Source: Paenibacillus_AB hodogayensis (GTDB taxonomy: Bacteria; Bacillota; Bacilli; Paenibacillales; NBRC-103111). Taken from it: DNA of 44,767 nucleotides. Positions 6,412 to 15,283 of the stretch are shown here, one piece after another (position 1 is the first letter of the stretch; the number at the start of each line of letters is the position of its first letter). The notes under the pieces were generated by a model, which saw only the letters and a list, made by a program, of their open reading frames with translations, searched no databases and was not told the DNA's origin. Made by a program: the position numbers and the translations under genes. The stretch is taken from assembly GCF_039536325.1 (NCBI RefSeq), contig NZ_BAAAYO010000003.1:1-44767 (forward strand), read 5' to 3'.

Positions 6412-8727
6412 TCAGTTGTAGCAATCCGCACTGCTGAAACGGTGTTGCAGGCTCTCAATCTTGCTTAACCATATCTTATATTGCTCGAATGAATACGGCG
6501 GGTAACCAGAGATGTAGTGGTTGGCTTGTGTTACCCCGCCCACGGTCCACTTCATCACAAAGAACTTCTGCAGCGAGGCCGAGTTCAGTTTAATCTGGTC
6601 GATTTCTACATTTTCATTCGCCGGGGAGTACACTTGTCCGGCAAGCAAAATATCGCCCGTGTCTCCGTCCTCAACTTGAAAATCGACCCATACGGATTCA
6701 TTGCTGTCATTACCCAATACGATCCGATGGCGCCAATTCTCCATTTCGGTCATCATCAAGCAGATCGGCTGTTGAACGCGCTTAATATAGTAGTAGGCGA
6801 TCTTCTTCGAGAAATAATAATCGACCACGGCATCGGATATTTGCGGCCAGCAATCCAGCAGATTCCACCAGATCACACCGGTTCTTCGCCACTTCTTCAA
6901 CCTGACCATTTCGATAAAAAACTTTTTCGCTTCGGCTTGAGAGATTTGAGAAGCAAGCGCCAGATCCTCCAGTGTATCCGGAATAAAGCCAAACAGCGTA
7001 TTCACTTGATTGACCATTAACTCGTTCCGGTCGTACCGACGTCTCTCCAAGGGCAAATATTCCGTGTTATGGGTATCCCATTCAGAATTCTGATAGGGCC
7101 ATAGCTTGTCCGGTGAAAGGAACTTCTTCAGGGAAGCGATAGCCGGACAGCCGTGATAGCCGATCTCACTAATGAAATGCGCGGTGGAGTGCTTATAGAA
7201 ATCACTCTTGAAATAATCGCGCGGCCCCCAATTATGCTGCTCAGGGACCATCAGATCCCCGCCTTCGATATGCTCCGGCATGTACGGAGACGACGGAACG
7301 AAGGCGCGATACGGATCGTGACTTCCGACAATGCGCGGCAAGATTTCTCTGGAAATGCGGTTGAACCTTGCATGAGGCAGCCGGTGCCCCCAACGGTAGT
7401 ACACTTGATCAATCTCGTTATCTCCGGCCCACAGGAGGAGAGAAGCATGATTACGCAGCTTCTTGATAATACTGACAGCTTCCTTTTGGAGCATGTCTGC
7501 AAAATCGTCCGTTTGCGGATAAATGGCGCAAGCCATCGCGAAATCCTGCCAGACGAGAATACCGTGAAGATCACACAGGTCAAAGAAATCGTGATCCTCA
7601 TATACATTGCCGCCCCAACACCGAACCGTATTACAGCCAATATCAACCATCAGATCGAAAGCTTCCTGCAGTCTACCTTTATCACGGCTGTGCAGCGCGT
7701 CAAGCGGGACCCAATTCGTTCCTTTGACGAGAATGGGTACGTCGTTCACAATAACTTTGAACTCGCCTGCATCACCTGGTACGAAATTCGTCTCCAGCTT
7801 GAAGATGCGAAACCCGATCTTCTCGGTCCGAGTAGCCACAATTTCCCCTGCATACAACAAATCCAAGGTTACCTCATACAGATGAGCGGCTCCGTACCCC
7901 CTTGGCCACCATAACTTCGCTTGAGGGATCGTCAGTTGAATATTGTCCGAGCAAAAGTTCGTTTTCCCTTCGAATTCAAAGGTATGATCGCCACATACCC
8001 CCTTCAGTCTAACGGAGAATGCATCCAGAAAGGGCTGATCGGTCTCGTACCGGTAATTTACTTTCAACTGAACAGCACCATTTATGATCGATTGCGTCGA
8101 ATAATAGACTTCCTTCAAATAAGTTCGCTCTCTGCCCAGGATCTCAATATCCCGCCATATGCCAGCGGATACGAGTCTTGGCGCTATATCCCAACCGAAT
8201 GCGTGTGGCGGTTTGCGCAACCACACCATCTCGTCATGATGCTCCAAACCTGCAAGCGCGACAGGATAATTCTGTTTCCTTGCTTGGTTGATCGATGATT
8301 CGATGCGGATCGCGATATGATTCGTCTGCCCGATGTTCACATAGTCCGTAATGTTCACGTCATGTTCAATCATCATATTGTCGGTGGTTCCTGCTAGCTC
8401 ACCATTGATCCAGATCGTACCGAATGTATCTATCCCGTGCAGACGCAAGATCACATCTTGTCCTATAAAATCTGCTGGTACATCGAATGAACGTTCATAC
8501 CACCACTGATAAAACTCATACTTGCGATAATCGTATACATGCTCGGCCAGGAACGGGTCTTGCTCAATACCCGCACGACTTAGATCGATCTCAACATTGC
8601 CGGGCACGCTCGCTTCAATAACTGGCCAGCCACTTGTCTTCACGGCCTCTATGCTTATTGGCATTTGGCCTTGCTCGGGCCCGTAATACAGGTTCCATGA
8701 TCCGTTTAAACTAAATCTGCTGTTCAT
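6412..8727 (-). CDS. glycoside hydrolase family 2, beta-mannosidase-like
   Basis: A 771-residue GH2-type enzyme. The N-terminal sugar-binding beta-sandwich holds LNGSWNLYYG and VPGNVEIDL; an Ig-like domain follows, then the TIM barrel, which begins about residue 330 (VLVKGTNWVPLDAL, CNTVRCWGGNVYE). Candidate acid/base is Glu of WAGDNE (about residue 438) and candidate nucleophile Glu of ISEIG (about 521), matching the two GH2 carboxylates. The overall pattern is nearest to beta-mannosidases. Start at 8727 is set by GGAGG eight bases upstream. No signal peptide, so it should act in the cytoplasm on imported oligosaccharides. It lies 35 bases after the beta-helix gene in the same operon. Confidence 0.87.
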   Translation of the reverse strand: MNSRFSLNGSWNLYYGPEQGQMPISIEAVKTSGWPVIEASVPGNVEIDLSRAGIEQDPFLAEHVYDYRKYEFYQWWYERSFDVPADFIGQDVILRLHGIDTFGTIWINGELAGTTDNMMIEHDVNITDYVNIGQTNHIAIRIESSINQARKQNYPVALAGLEHHDEMVWLRKPPHAFGWDIAPRLVSAGIWRDIEILGRERTYLKEVYYSTQSIINGAVQLKVNYRYETDQPFLDAFSVRLKGVCGDHTFEFEGKTNFCSDNIQLTIPQAKLWWPRGYGAAHLYEVTLDLLYAGEIVATRTEKIGFRIFKLETNFVPGDAGEFKVIVNDVPILVKGTNWVPLDALHSRDKGRLQEAFDLMVDIGCNTVRCWGGNVYEDHDFFDLCDLHGILVWQDFAMACAIYPQTDDFADMLQKEAVSIIKKLRNHASLLLWAGDNEIDQVYYRWGHRLPHARFNRISREILPRIVGSHDPYRAFVPSSPYMPEHIEGGDLMVPEQHNWGPRDYFKSDFYKHSTAHFISEIGYHGCPAIASLKKFLSPDKLWPYQNSEWDTHNTEYLPLERRRYDRNELMVNQVNTLFGFIPDTLEDLALASQISQAEAKKFFIEMVRLKKWRRTGVIWWNLLDCWPQISDAVVDYYFSKKIAYYYIKRVQQPICLMMTEMENWRHRIVLGNDSNESVWVDFQVEDGDTGDILLAGQVYSPANENVEIDQIKLNSASLQKFFVMKWTVGGVTQANHYISGYPPYSFEQYKIWLSKIESLQHRFSSADCYN

Positions 8728-8762
8728 TCTGTCTGCCTCCAAAACCTCATTATTTGTTTCTC

Positions 8763-11417
8763 CTACAGCTTCGGATTCCATAATCCGCAGTCGTCCACAT
8801 ATATATAATGTTCGCCGGCATTCTCAATCGAGACTGTCGCACTGTCCCCGTTCGGCCCGGTCGTGAACTCCAGATGTTCCATCCGCGCATCCCAGTTGAG
8901 CCTGCGTACGGTGCGGGTCTTGCTGTCGCCATCGTGTCCCTGGACTGAAATGCGCACTGGGCTGGCATGCTGCGAATGATAGAGCTTGAAGCTCTGCAGC
9001 AAACATTGTCCTGCCCCCTTCAGCACAAGGAACACATCATGTACGCCAGCAGCACCGCGGATCGGCGTCGAGAAGTACCTCCATACATTGTCGTATTCCG
9101 ATACGACCGATACGGTGCCAATCAGCTCCCCGTCTGCACGGTCAAGTCTTACCTCCAGCAGGATCGGCCCAACGATTTTGGTCATTCCGGCGTCGAACAC
9201 ATCGTACTTGCCCTTTTTACCGAAGTCGATACCGTTGTATCTCAGCCAATCACCATCCCGTAAAGGCCCTACGTAGGTGACATCACGATAGATGGGCAAG
9301 CCGCCGTTCGGTGCTTTATGGAAGCTGTGACTGGCCTGACATTCGTCGTACTTGTCCGCAGAACGATAATAGCCGCCAGTACGGATACCAGCCCAGAACG
9401 AATACGTTGTATTCGGCTGAAGACCTGTTGCTACCTGCTCGATCGCATCTCCTTTACCCAGCATGGCCGCATACTTATTGCTGCGTGTCACGGATTTGTA
9501 GCCGAAGTTGCTATAATCCCACGCACACTCGAAAACGATGGACGGATTGCCGCTTAAAACGGTCCAAGGATGCCATTCACCTGTTTCGAAGCCGACATTG
9601 CCAATCTGACTCTTCGCGGAAAGAGCGGTAAATTGTAAGTTTGCCTGAACCGATTGAGAGAAGTTGTAACCCGGCGCCCAGTATTCACCGTTATAAGGGT
9701 ATGCCCCGGCATCTGGTGCCGCTCCCGGGTGATCATCCGTCACTCCATTAATGCGTAGCCCTGCCCCAACCGCAGGGGAATTGGCCTGCAAGCGATAATC
9801 TCCGCGTTCTTCATCGACGAACCGGACCTCCTGGCCGATAACGTTGTTCGTAACGAGACTCTCCTCGCTCCAATCGATAATTTCGCCATCGGCGAAAATG
9901 TTGTTAGCCAGATGGACCCCCATCATATCATCCAATGCGAACACGGATGAGCGTGTATTCGCACTGCGATGGAACGTGTTGTTATAGATGAGCGCGCGCT
10001 GGATGGGGCGGTTCATATGCAGTCCGTGATGCGGGATGTTCCAGACGACATTGTTGAAGAAATTCACACCGCTCGTCCAAGCGTCCATGTAGAAGCCAAA
10101 ACTCAAATGGTTCGATACGTTGTCATGCAACCAATTATGGTGAATTTCTGTATTGTCGAAGTCATGGTTAAATAAATAAATGATTCCTGAATCTTTCGTC
10201 AAACAATTGGCAAACGAAATATCGCAATATTGAATAACCGAATGTGCGAATACCCCGGACACACACGTCCTTCCCGATCTTGTAATCGTGCAGTGGCTTA
10301 TCAGATGATCAGACCCTGTCATCCAGACAAGACTGGCATAGGACGACTCGAAATTGCCATCGTGAATATAACAATTGACTATCTGGTTGCGAGCACCGGA
10401 GATGTGAATGCCGATCCCTTCAAAATGTGAGATTTCGCAGTCGCGCAATACATTATTACGGCCACCCAGCTCAATGCCTTTTGTCCTGCCGTAGATCGAT
10501 TGGCGGGGGCCAAAATACCGATCAAGCCCACAAAGTGCTGAACGGATAATCTGACAATGATGAGCCTCTTGCGTCGTAATCGAGGCAGCCCGACATCCGA
10601 TCCCTACTACTTCAATATAAGCACGGTCTCGCAAATCGAAGGCATACTCACGTCGCTTGGCCTCCACGACATGGTGCTCCGGATGATCACCGCCAGGTGC
10701 CCACAAGTACAGCTTCTGTTCACTGCTGTCGTAGTACCACTCCTTCTCGGTGTCGAGTGCCCGCAAGGAACGGGTAATGAAATAAATGTCGCCTGCCCCT
10801 GCATGATAATAAGGTGCCGAGCTGACCCATTGGTCATAATAAAGCGTTCCGGATGCGAACCGATTCACGGGTGCCGTGGATATGAAGTACCCCACACCGT
10901 TCACGCAGGCTACCATCGCGCCATCCCAATAGCCGTCTGGAAATGCCTTCAAATCTTCGTCGAATATCGCTCCTGTCCGGTTATCATTCTCGGCTCGGTC
11001 AACAACGGCGTACTGCGTGCGAGCTAATCGATCAGATACGTTTGGCCATTGGGCCTCGCCGCATATTTCTCCATTTACGAAGATCATGTTGCCATTGCCA
11101 TCCTCGACATTCCAATCCATAGCCCCTTTGTAAATACTCCCCTCGTGGAGCGTCCATTGGGTAATAAGATCACAGCCGCTCACGACAACCTGTTCCCCCT
11201 GGAATGCCTCGAACCGGATTGGAGCAGACTGGGTCCCGGACGCAGCAGGCTTGACTGTCTCCCGGTACGTACCCTCGCGAATGTAACATGAATCTCCTGC
11301 TTGCATGATCTCCGCAGCTCGTCCAATCGTCTTGAATGGGGATTCCAAGGACTGTCCATTGTTGCTGTCACTGCCCGTTAACGCTACATAATACACCCGG
11401 TTTTCGGAGTTCGTCAT
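8763..11417 (-). CDS. right-handed parallel beta-helix carbohydrate-active protein
   Basis: An 884-residue protein. It opens with YYVALTGSDSNNGQSLESPF, the 'pre-strand' typical of right-handed beta-helix proteins (DUF1565/pectate-lyase fold), followed by repeated coils with NNVLRDCEISHF, NQIVNCYIHDG and NTEIHHNWLHDN (about residues 290-520). The C-terminal third (about 590-880) looks like beta-sandwich modules, possibly carbohydrate-binding. Such proteins include polysaccharide lyases and GH141-type hydrolases; I cannot assign the reaction. No signal peptide is visible. The ATG at 11417 has AAGGAG 11 bases upstream; an in-frame GTG at 11429 overlaps that site and is less likely. Between the solute-binding protein and GH2 genes. 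Confidence 0.75.
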   Translation of the reverse strand: MTNSENRVYYVALTGSDSNNGQSLESPFKTIGRAAEIMQAGDSCYIREGTYRETVKPAASGTQSAPIRFEAFQGEQVVVSGCDLITQWTLHEGSIYKGAMDWNVEDGNGNMIFVNGEICGEAQWPNVSDRLARTQYAVVDRAENDNRTGAIFDEDLKAFPDGYWDGAMVACVNGVGYFISTAPVNRFASGTLYYDQWVSSAPYYHAGAGDIYFITRSLRALDTEKEWYYDSSEQKLYLWAPGGDHPEHHVVEAKRREYAFDLRDRAYIEVVGIGCRAASITTQEAHHCQIIRSALCGLDRYFGPRQSIYGRTKGIELGGRNNVLRDCEISHFEGIGIHISGARNQIVNCYIHDGNFESSYASLVWMTGSDHLISHCTITRSGRTCVSGVFAHSVIQYCDISFANCLTKDSGIIYLFNHDFDNTEIHHNWLHDNVSNHLSFGFYMDAWTSGVNFFNNVVWNIPHHGLHMNRPIQRALIYNNTFHRSANTRSSVFALDDMMGVHLANNIFADGEIIDWSEESLVTNNVIGQEVRFVDEERGDYRLQANSPAVGAGLRINGVTDDHPGAAPDAGAYPYNGEYWAPGYNFSQSVQANLQFTALSAKSQIGNVGFETGEWHPWTVLSGNPSIVFECAWDYSNFGYKSVTRSNKYAAMLGKGDAIEQVATGLQPNTTYSFWAGIRTGGYYRSADKYDECQASHSFHKAPNGGLPIYRDVTYVGPLRDGDWLRYNGIDFGKKGKYDVFDAGMTKIVGPILLEVRLDRADGELIGTVSVVSEYDNVWRYFSTPIRGAAGVHDVFLVLKGAGQCLLQSFKLYHSQHASPVRISVQGHDGDSKTRTVRRLNWDARMEHLEFTTGPNGDSATVSIENAGEHYIYVDDCGLWNPKL

Positions 11418-11472
11418 CGGTGTATTCACTCCTTGATTGTTCTAATGAAAGTACGATCGGATAAAACAGTTA

Positions 11473-11498
11473 TTGAGCGAGGGATTTCCCTCGCCCAA
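11473..11498 (-). promoter_or_regulatory. intercistronic hairpin after the solute-binding protein gene
   Basis: GCGAGGG (11477-11483), loop ATTT, CCCTCGC (11488-11494), extended by TTG/CAA after one mismatch. It sits between the binding-protein gene and the beta-helix gene. Without a clear T tract on the minus strand, it is more likely a partial terminator or a 3' stability element that makes the binding protein more abundant than the enzymes. Confidence 0.55.
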
Positions 11499-11534
11499 TC
11501 GACAAACATGTAAGCTGTCACTGTGGAACGCGGT

Positions 11535-13106
11535 TTATTTCTTTTTGCGCTCTTCATATATTTGATTAACTTCTAGCGTCTGTTGATCACCGCCGGCTTT
11601 TTTCCATTGGGCGACGAATGCATCGAAGCCTTTGTCCGTATCGACTTCGCCAGTAATCAACTTGATCATGTACTCATCGACCAGTTTATTAAGTGTCGCG
11701 GATACGGTAGCCGTCGAAGGAAGCAGCGCCGGATTGACCGGGTCTTTGGTCACTTCGATCCCGCTGTTCAGCTTCTCCTTGTAGTCCAGCATAGCTTGCG
11801 GGTTATCGAATTTACTCATGGATGGAACGGCGCCCTTCACATGGTTGAACCAGATACCGGCTCCAGCGGCAGCTGCTAGTTTGACGGGGTCGGTCCCATC
11901 CCCTTTTGCAACAATGGATCCATCAACAAGGTCGTATTCGATACCTTTGCGACCAGCACCCGTAATCAAATAAGTCTCTTCGTTCGTCGCGATATCCTCC
12001 ATCATTTGCAAGATTTTGATCCGCTTCTTTTCGTCCTTCATCAGTGCGGCGCTGAACATCTGCGGCGCTTGCGGAATCGTGCTTGAGGACATGAGCATCG
12101 CTTTGCCGGAAGGGCCTTTGAACCCTTTGCCGATCGCAAGCGTCTGGCCTTTGGCTTTCCATTCCGCCCCTACTGCACCTGACTCGTAAAGGTGGTACCA
12201 CATACCCGAATCCACCATCCCGATACGGCCGCCAAGGAAGTTGGCACGGTTGCGAATCCAGTCGTCTGTTGCGAATTCCGGATCGATCAGGCCATCCTTG
12301 TACCATTTGCTTAGCAGCTTGAACGCCTGGCGCGATTCTTCCGTTATCATGCCGTATACGACTTTACCGTCTGCCCCAAGATTCCAGCCGCGACGTTTGA
12401 TGCCGAATGCAGCAAAGATCGAGCTGAACATTTGCACGGGAGCGTCCTTACTGCTAGCTGAGAGGCCATACGTATCTTTCTTGCCATTGCCATCTGGATC
12501 GTTGTTACGGAATTTGGTTAGCAAATCCTCGACCTCTTGCAGCGTTTCTGGAACTTTGGTAACCCCGACCGCCTTCATCCAGTCTGCATTAAAGGCTGGT
12601 AGGAAAGGGCTTTTTCCTTCTAGATATACTTTGGGCAGACCCCAGTTTTTCCCTTTGTATGAACCGAAACTAAATATATTAGGATCGATTTTCTCCATGT
12701 CAGCGGAATACTTAGGCATATATTTCTTGATTTCTTCCACCGAGATGCTGGCGATGACGCCTTGATCTGCCCATTGCTGCATCAGATCGAGACCGGCATC
12801 CTGAGTAATGACATCTGGAATTTCTCCGGCGGCGATCTTCACATTCAATTGGTCACGCCATGTCGTCGGATCCAGATTGATGTTCTTGAGCTTGACGTTG
12901 AATTTTTGCTCCAAATACTTTTGGGCTGCATTGTCATCCGAGGATGGAGGGTTACGCCCCGTCCAAGTTATGACCATAGGCGGCTCTTTGGGTGTTGTTG
13001 AAGTTCCTGTTGTTGCTTTGGGCGTGTCCGTATTGCAGGCTACGAGTGATGTGGCTGTGACGGCTATTGCGAGTACAACAGAAACATTTTGTTTCACTTT
13101 CTTCAT
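11535..13106 (-). CDS. ABC transporter solute-binding lipoprotein (oligosaccharide)
   Basis: A 523-residue family 1 extracellular solute-binding protein. It begins with a lipoprotein signal peptide ending in the lipobox SLVAC, with Cys24 as lipidation site, then a low-complexity linker TDTPKATTGTSTTPK. The body has the features of LplA/YtcQ-like binding proteins (YLEQKFNVKLKNINLD, GLPKVYLEGKSPFLPAFNAD). It should be anchored on the outer face of the membrane and deliver oligosaccharides to the two permeases encoded just upstream. GGGAGG lies 8 bases before the ATG. Confidence 0.92.
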   Translation of the reverse strand: MKKVKQNVSVVLAIAVTATSLVACNTDTPKATTGTSTTPKEPPMVITWTGRNPPSSDDNAAQKYLEQKFNVKLKNINLDPTTWRDQLNVKIAAGEIPDVITQDAGLDLMQQWADQGVIASISVEEIKKYMPKYSADMEKIDPNIFSFGSYKGKNWGLPKVYLEGKSPFLPAFNADWMKAVGVTKVPETLQEVEDLLTKFRNNDPDGNGKKDTYGLSASSKDAPVQMFSSIFAAFGIKRRGWNLGADGKVVYGMITEESRQAFKLLSKWYKDGLIDPEFATDDWIRNRANFLGGRIGMVDSGMWYHLYESGAVGAEWKAKGQTLAIGKGFKGPSGKAMLMSSSTIPQAPQMFSAALMKDEKKRIKILQMMEDIATNEETYLITGAGRKGIEYDLVDGSIVAKGDGTDPVKLAAAAGAGIWFNHVKGAVPSMSKFDNPQAMLDYKEKLNSGIEVTKDPVNPALLPSTATVSATLNKLVDEYMIKLITGEVDTDKGFDAFVAQWKKAGGDQQTLEVNQIYEERKKK

Positions 13107-13181
13107 CCGTTTTGCCTCCCTTATCTTTGTAATATCTATTTATACGGAAACGATGCATACCACCTTCCATATAAACCGGGT

Positions 13182-14045
13182 TTAACCTTTAAGTGAGCCG
13201 ATGAGTGCGCCTTTGACAAAATACTTTTGCAAGAAGGGATAGATCACGAGAATCGGCATCGTGACGAACATAATAACCGCCGCCTTGATACTCTCTGACG
13301 TTACAGTCCCACTCATCATCGCTTGTAGTGCGGTATCTTCATTGCTGACGACAAGCTTACGCAAGTAGATCTGCAACACCTGCTTGGAACTATCCTGAAT
13401 ATAGATCAGGGCATCGAACCAGCCATTCCAGTGATACACAGCAGACCACAGACCAACTGTCGCCATAATCGGCATGGAGAGAGGTACGACGATCGTGAAC
13501 AGGATACGAATATCATTCGCACCATCGATCTTCGCCGACTCTTCGAGCTCGTCTGGAACCCCCATGAAGAAATTGCGCATGATCATCATAGAGAACGTAT
13601 TAATTAATCCGGGAATGATAAGTGCCCAGCGGGAATCGATGAGATGCAACGACTTTATAAGCAGATAGGTTGGGATCAATCCTCCGCTGAAGAACATCGT
13701 TATAACGATGAACATCGTATACACGTTGCGATGTGGCAAGTTTTTCTTGGACAGCGGATACGCTCCGATCGTCATCATGAATAGCATCAGCGCCGTCCCG
13801 ACTACGGTTCGGAACAAGGAATTGCCAAGCCCGCTCCAGACCGTCTTGGATGAGAACACTTCCTTGTACGCCGCAAGGGAGAACTCCAACGGAATAATAT
13901 GAATGCCTTGGCGAATCGCTTCCGCTGGCGTGCTCAGCGAGACGGCCAGCTCATGAACGAACGGATACAGCATTAGAATACAGAGCAGCGAAATGAAGAG
14001 CAGCAGGAAGGCTTGAAACACCTTCTCGCCTATCGTCATATGCAT
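13182..14045 (-). CDS. carbohydrate ABC permease (YtcP/LplC-like)
   Basis: A 287-residue membrane protein with six predicted helices. The cytoplasmic EAA loop for docking the ATPase is at about residues 175-195 (PDELEESAKIDGANDIRILF), and the C-terminus reads FVKGALIGSLKG, typical for the LplC/YtcP type of sugar permease. Start at ATG 14045 preceded by AAAGGTGTG. It follows the partner permease by 36 bases. The operon has no ATPase gene, so a shared MsmX-type ATPase encoded elsewhere is expected. Confidence 0.92.
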   Translation of the reverse strand: MHMTIGEKVFQAFLLLFISLLCILMLYPFVHELAVSLSTPAEAIRQGIHIIPLEFSLAAYKEVFSSKTVWSGLGNSLFRTVVGTALMLFMMTIGAYPLSKKNLPHRNVYTMFIVITMFFSGGLIPTYLLIKSLHLIDSRWALIIPGLINTFSMMIMRNFFMGVPDELEESAKIDGANDIRILFTIVVPLSMPIMATVGLWSAVYHWNGWFDALIYIQDSSKQVLQIYLRKLVVSNEDTALQAMMSGTVTSESIKAAVIMFVTMPILVIYPFLQKYFVKGALIGSLKG

Positions 14046-14081
14046 GACGTCACACCTTTCGATTAGAGTAGGGAGCGAGAG

Positions 14082-15068
14082 CTACATGAGCCCTTCCTGT
14101 CCGGTGCGCTTCACGAGATAGTTCGTCATCAGAACGAGAGCAAATGCGATCACGTTCTTAAACAAGCCAACGGCAGTTGTCATACTGAATTGCATTTGGG
14201 TCAAGCCCATTCGGTACACATACGTATCGATAATATCTGCCACCGAATAAACGCCTGGAGTATACAGATTCAACACCTGATCGAATCCGGCATCCAGTAT
14301 GCCGCCGATTCGCAGTATAAACATAATGGCGATCGCCGGAAGTAACCCCGGAAGTGTGATGTGCAGCGTCTGCTTCCATCTGTTCGCCCCGTCAATAACA
14401 GCTGCTTCGTATTGCTGCGGATCAATACTGGCTAACGCCGCTAAGTAGATGATCGTCCCCCAGCCGACTTCCTTCCAGATCGCGGATACGACCAGAGTGA
14501 AGCGGAAGTAATGGCTGTTCCCGAGGAAGTAGATCGGCTCCAAGCCCACCTTCTGCATCATAAAATTGACGACCCCTGTAGTCGGGGACAAGATGATGAA
14601 CAAGATGCCAGACAACACGACCCAGGACAAAAAGTGGGGCAAATACGTCAGCGTCTGAGTGATCCGCTTGAATTTGGTGTAACGAACTTCATTGAACAAC
14701 AAGGCAAGAATGATCGGTGCAGGAAATCCGAAGATGATGTGGTACAAGCTTAATCGAAGTGTGTTGGCAAGTACCGTCCAGAAATCGGGTGAAGCATAGA
14801 ATAAATAGTTGAAGTTAGCCATCCCGACCCACGGACTTCCAGTTATCCCTTCTAAAATTCGATACTCCTTGAAGGCAAGTTGGATCCCATAGATCGGCCC
14901 GTAAGCGAAAATGGCGTACCAGATCAGTACGGGTGCCAAGAGCAGAAATAAATAGCGGTTTTTATAATACTCCTTCCACTGGGAGGGTCGATAATTTTTC
15001 GCTCTGGCGTCTGTGGCCGCCTCAGGGCTCCCGTCAATAGCGAGTGGCGCATTTTGTTTTTGTCTCAA
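14082..15068 (-). CDS. carbohydrate ABC permease (YteP/LplB-like)
   Basis: A 328-residue membrane protein, first gene of the operon. After a hydrophilic N-terminus (about 35 residues) come six helices, with AYGPIYGIQLAFKEYRILEG after the first and the EAA loop QYEAAVIDGANRWKQTLHI at about residue 220, as in LplB/YteP sugar permeases. Starts at TTG (15068) with AGGAGG ten bases upstream. It forms the channel with the permease encoded next. Confidence 0.92.
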   Translation of the reverse strand: MRQKQNAPLAIDGSPEAATDARAKNYRPSQWKEYYKNRYLFLLLAPVLIWYAIFAYGPIYGIQLAFKEYRILEGITGSPWVGMANFNYLFYASPDFWTVLANTLRLSLYHIIFGFPAPIILALLFNEVRYTKFKRITQTLTYLPHFLSWVVLSGILFIILSPTTGVVNFMMQKVGLEPIYFLGNSHYFRFTLVVSAIWKEVGWGTIIYLAALASIDPQQYEAAVIDGANRWKQTLHITLPGLLPAIAIMFILRIGGILDAGFDQVLNLYTPGVYSVADIIDTYVYRMGLTQMQFSMTTAVGLFKNVIAFALVLMTNYLVKRTGQEGLM

Positions 15069-15109
15069 GCAAGTTCTCCCTCCTTCTGTTATGATTCCAT
15101 GCTAGCTCA

Positions 15110-15124
15110 CTGTAAGCGCTTTAT
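15110..15124. promoter_or_regulatory. cre-like site upstream of the ABC operon
   Basis: CTGTAAGCGCTTTAT matches the Bacillus catabolite-responsive element consensus WTGNAANCGNWNNCW at all but two fixed positions (first and fourteenth). It lies in the leader, between the putative promoter and the first permease gene, where bound CcpA would act as a roadblock. A related sequence lies upstream of the DUF4838 gene at 30634-30646. Confidence 0.45.
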
Positions 15125-15169
15125 CCATTGCAATATCATTTGAAATCATTCATTTTCTTTGGATCAACC

Positions 15170-15175
15170 ATTATA
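15170..15175 (-). promoter_or_regulatory. -10 box, putative promoter of the ABC/glycan operon
   Basis: The minus strand carries a perfect TATAAT here, about 100 bases upstream of the first permease start, but no -35 at 16-18 bases. A weak -35 fits an activator-dependent promoter, as expected if the adjacent AraC-type regulator controls it. Confidence 0.4.
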
Positions 15176-15221
15176 GACTCATTCACAACCTCGGAATTCA
15201 AAGAAAATGAAATACTTTCTA

Positions 15222-15257
15222 CAAAAAAAGCTGCTCACAATTTGGATTGTGAACAGC
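15222..15257 (-). terminator. Rho-independent terminator of the membrane AraC gene
   Basis: GCTG-C-TCACAA (15230-15240) pairs with TTGTGA-A-CAGC (15247-15257) around a TTTGGA loop. On the minus strand seven T follow. It lies 27 bases after the AraC stop, so the regulator is a separate unit from the ABC operon. Confidence 0.85.
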
Positions 15258-15283
15258 CCATTTCTTTTCAATAAGCTTGCCGA

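Noticed and set aside
7153..7914. Plus-strand open frame of 253 codons inside the GH2 gene
   Set aside because: Antisense shadow of the GH2 reading frame; no start signal and no recognisable domain.
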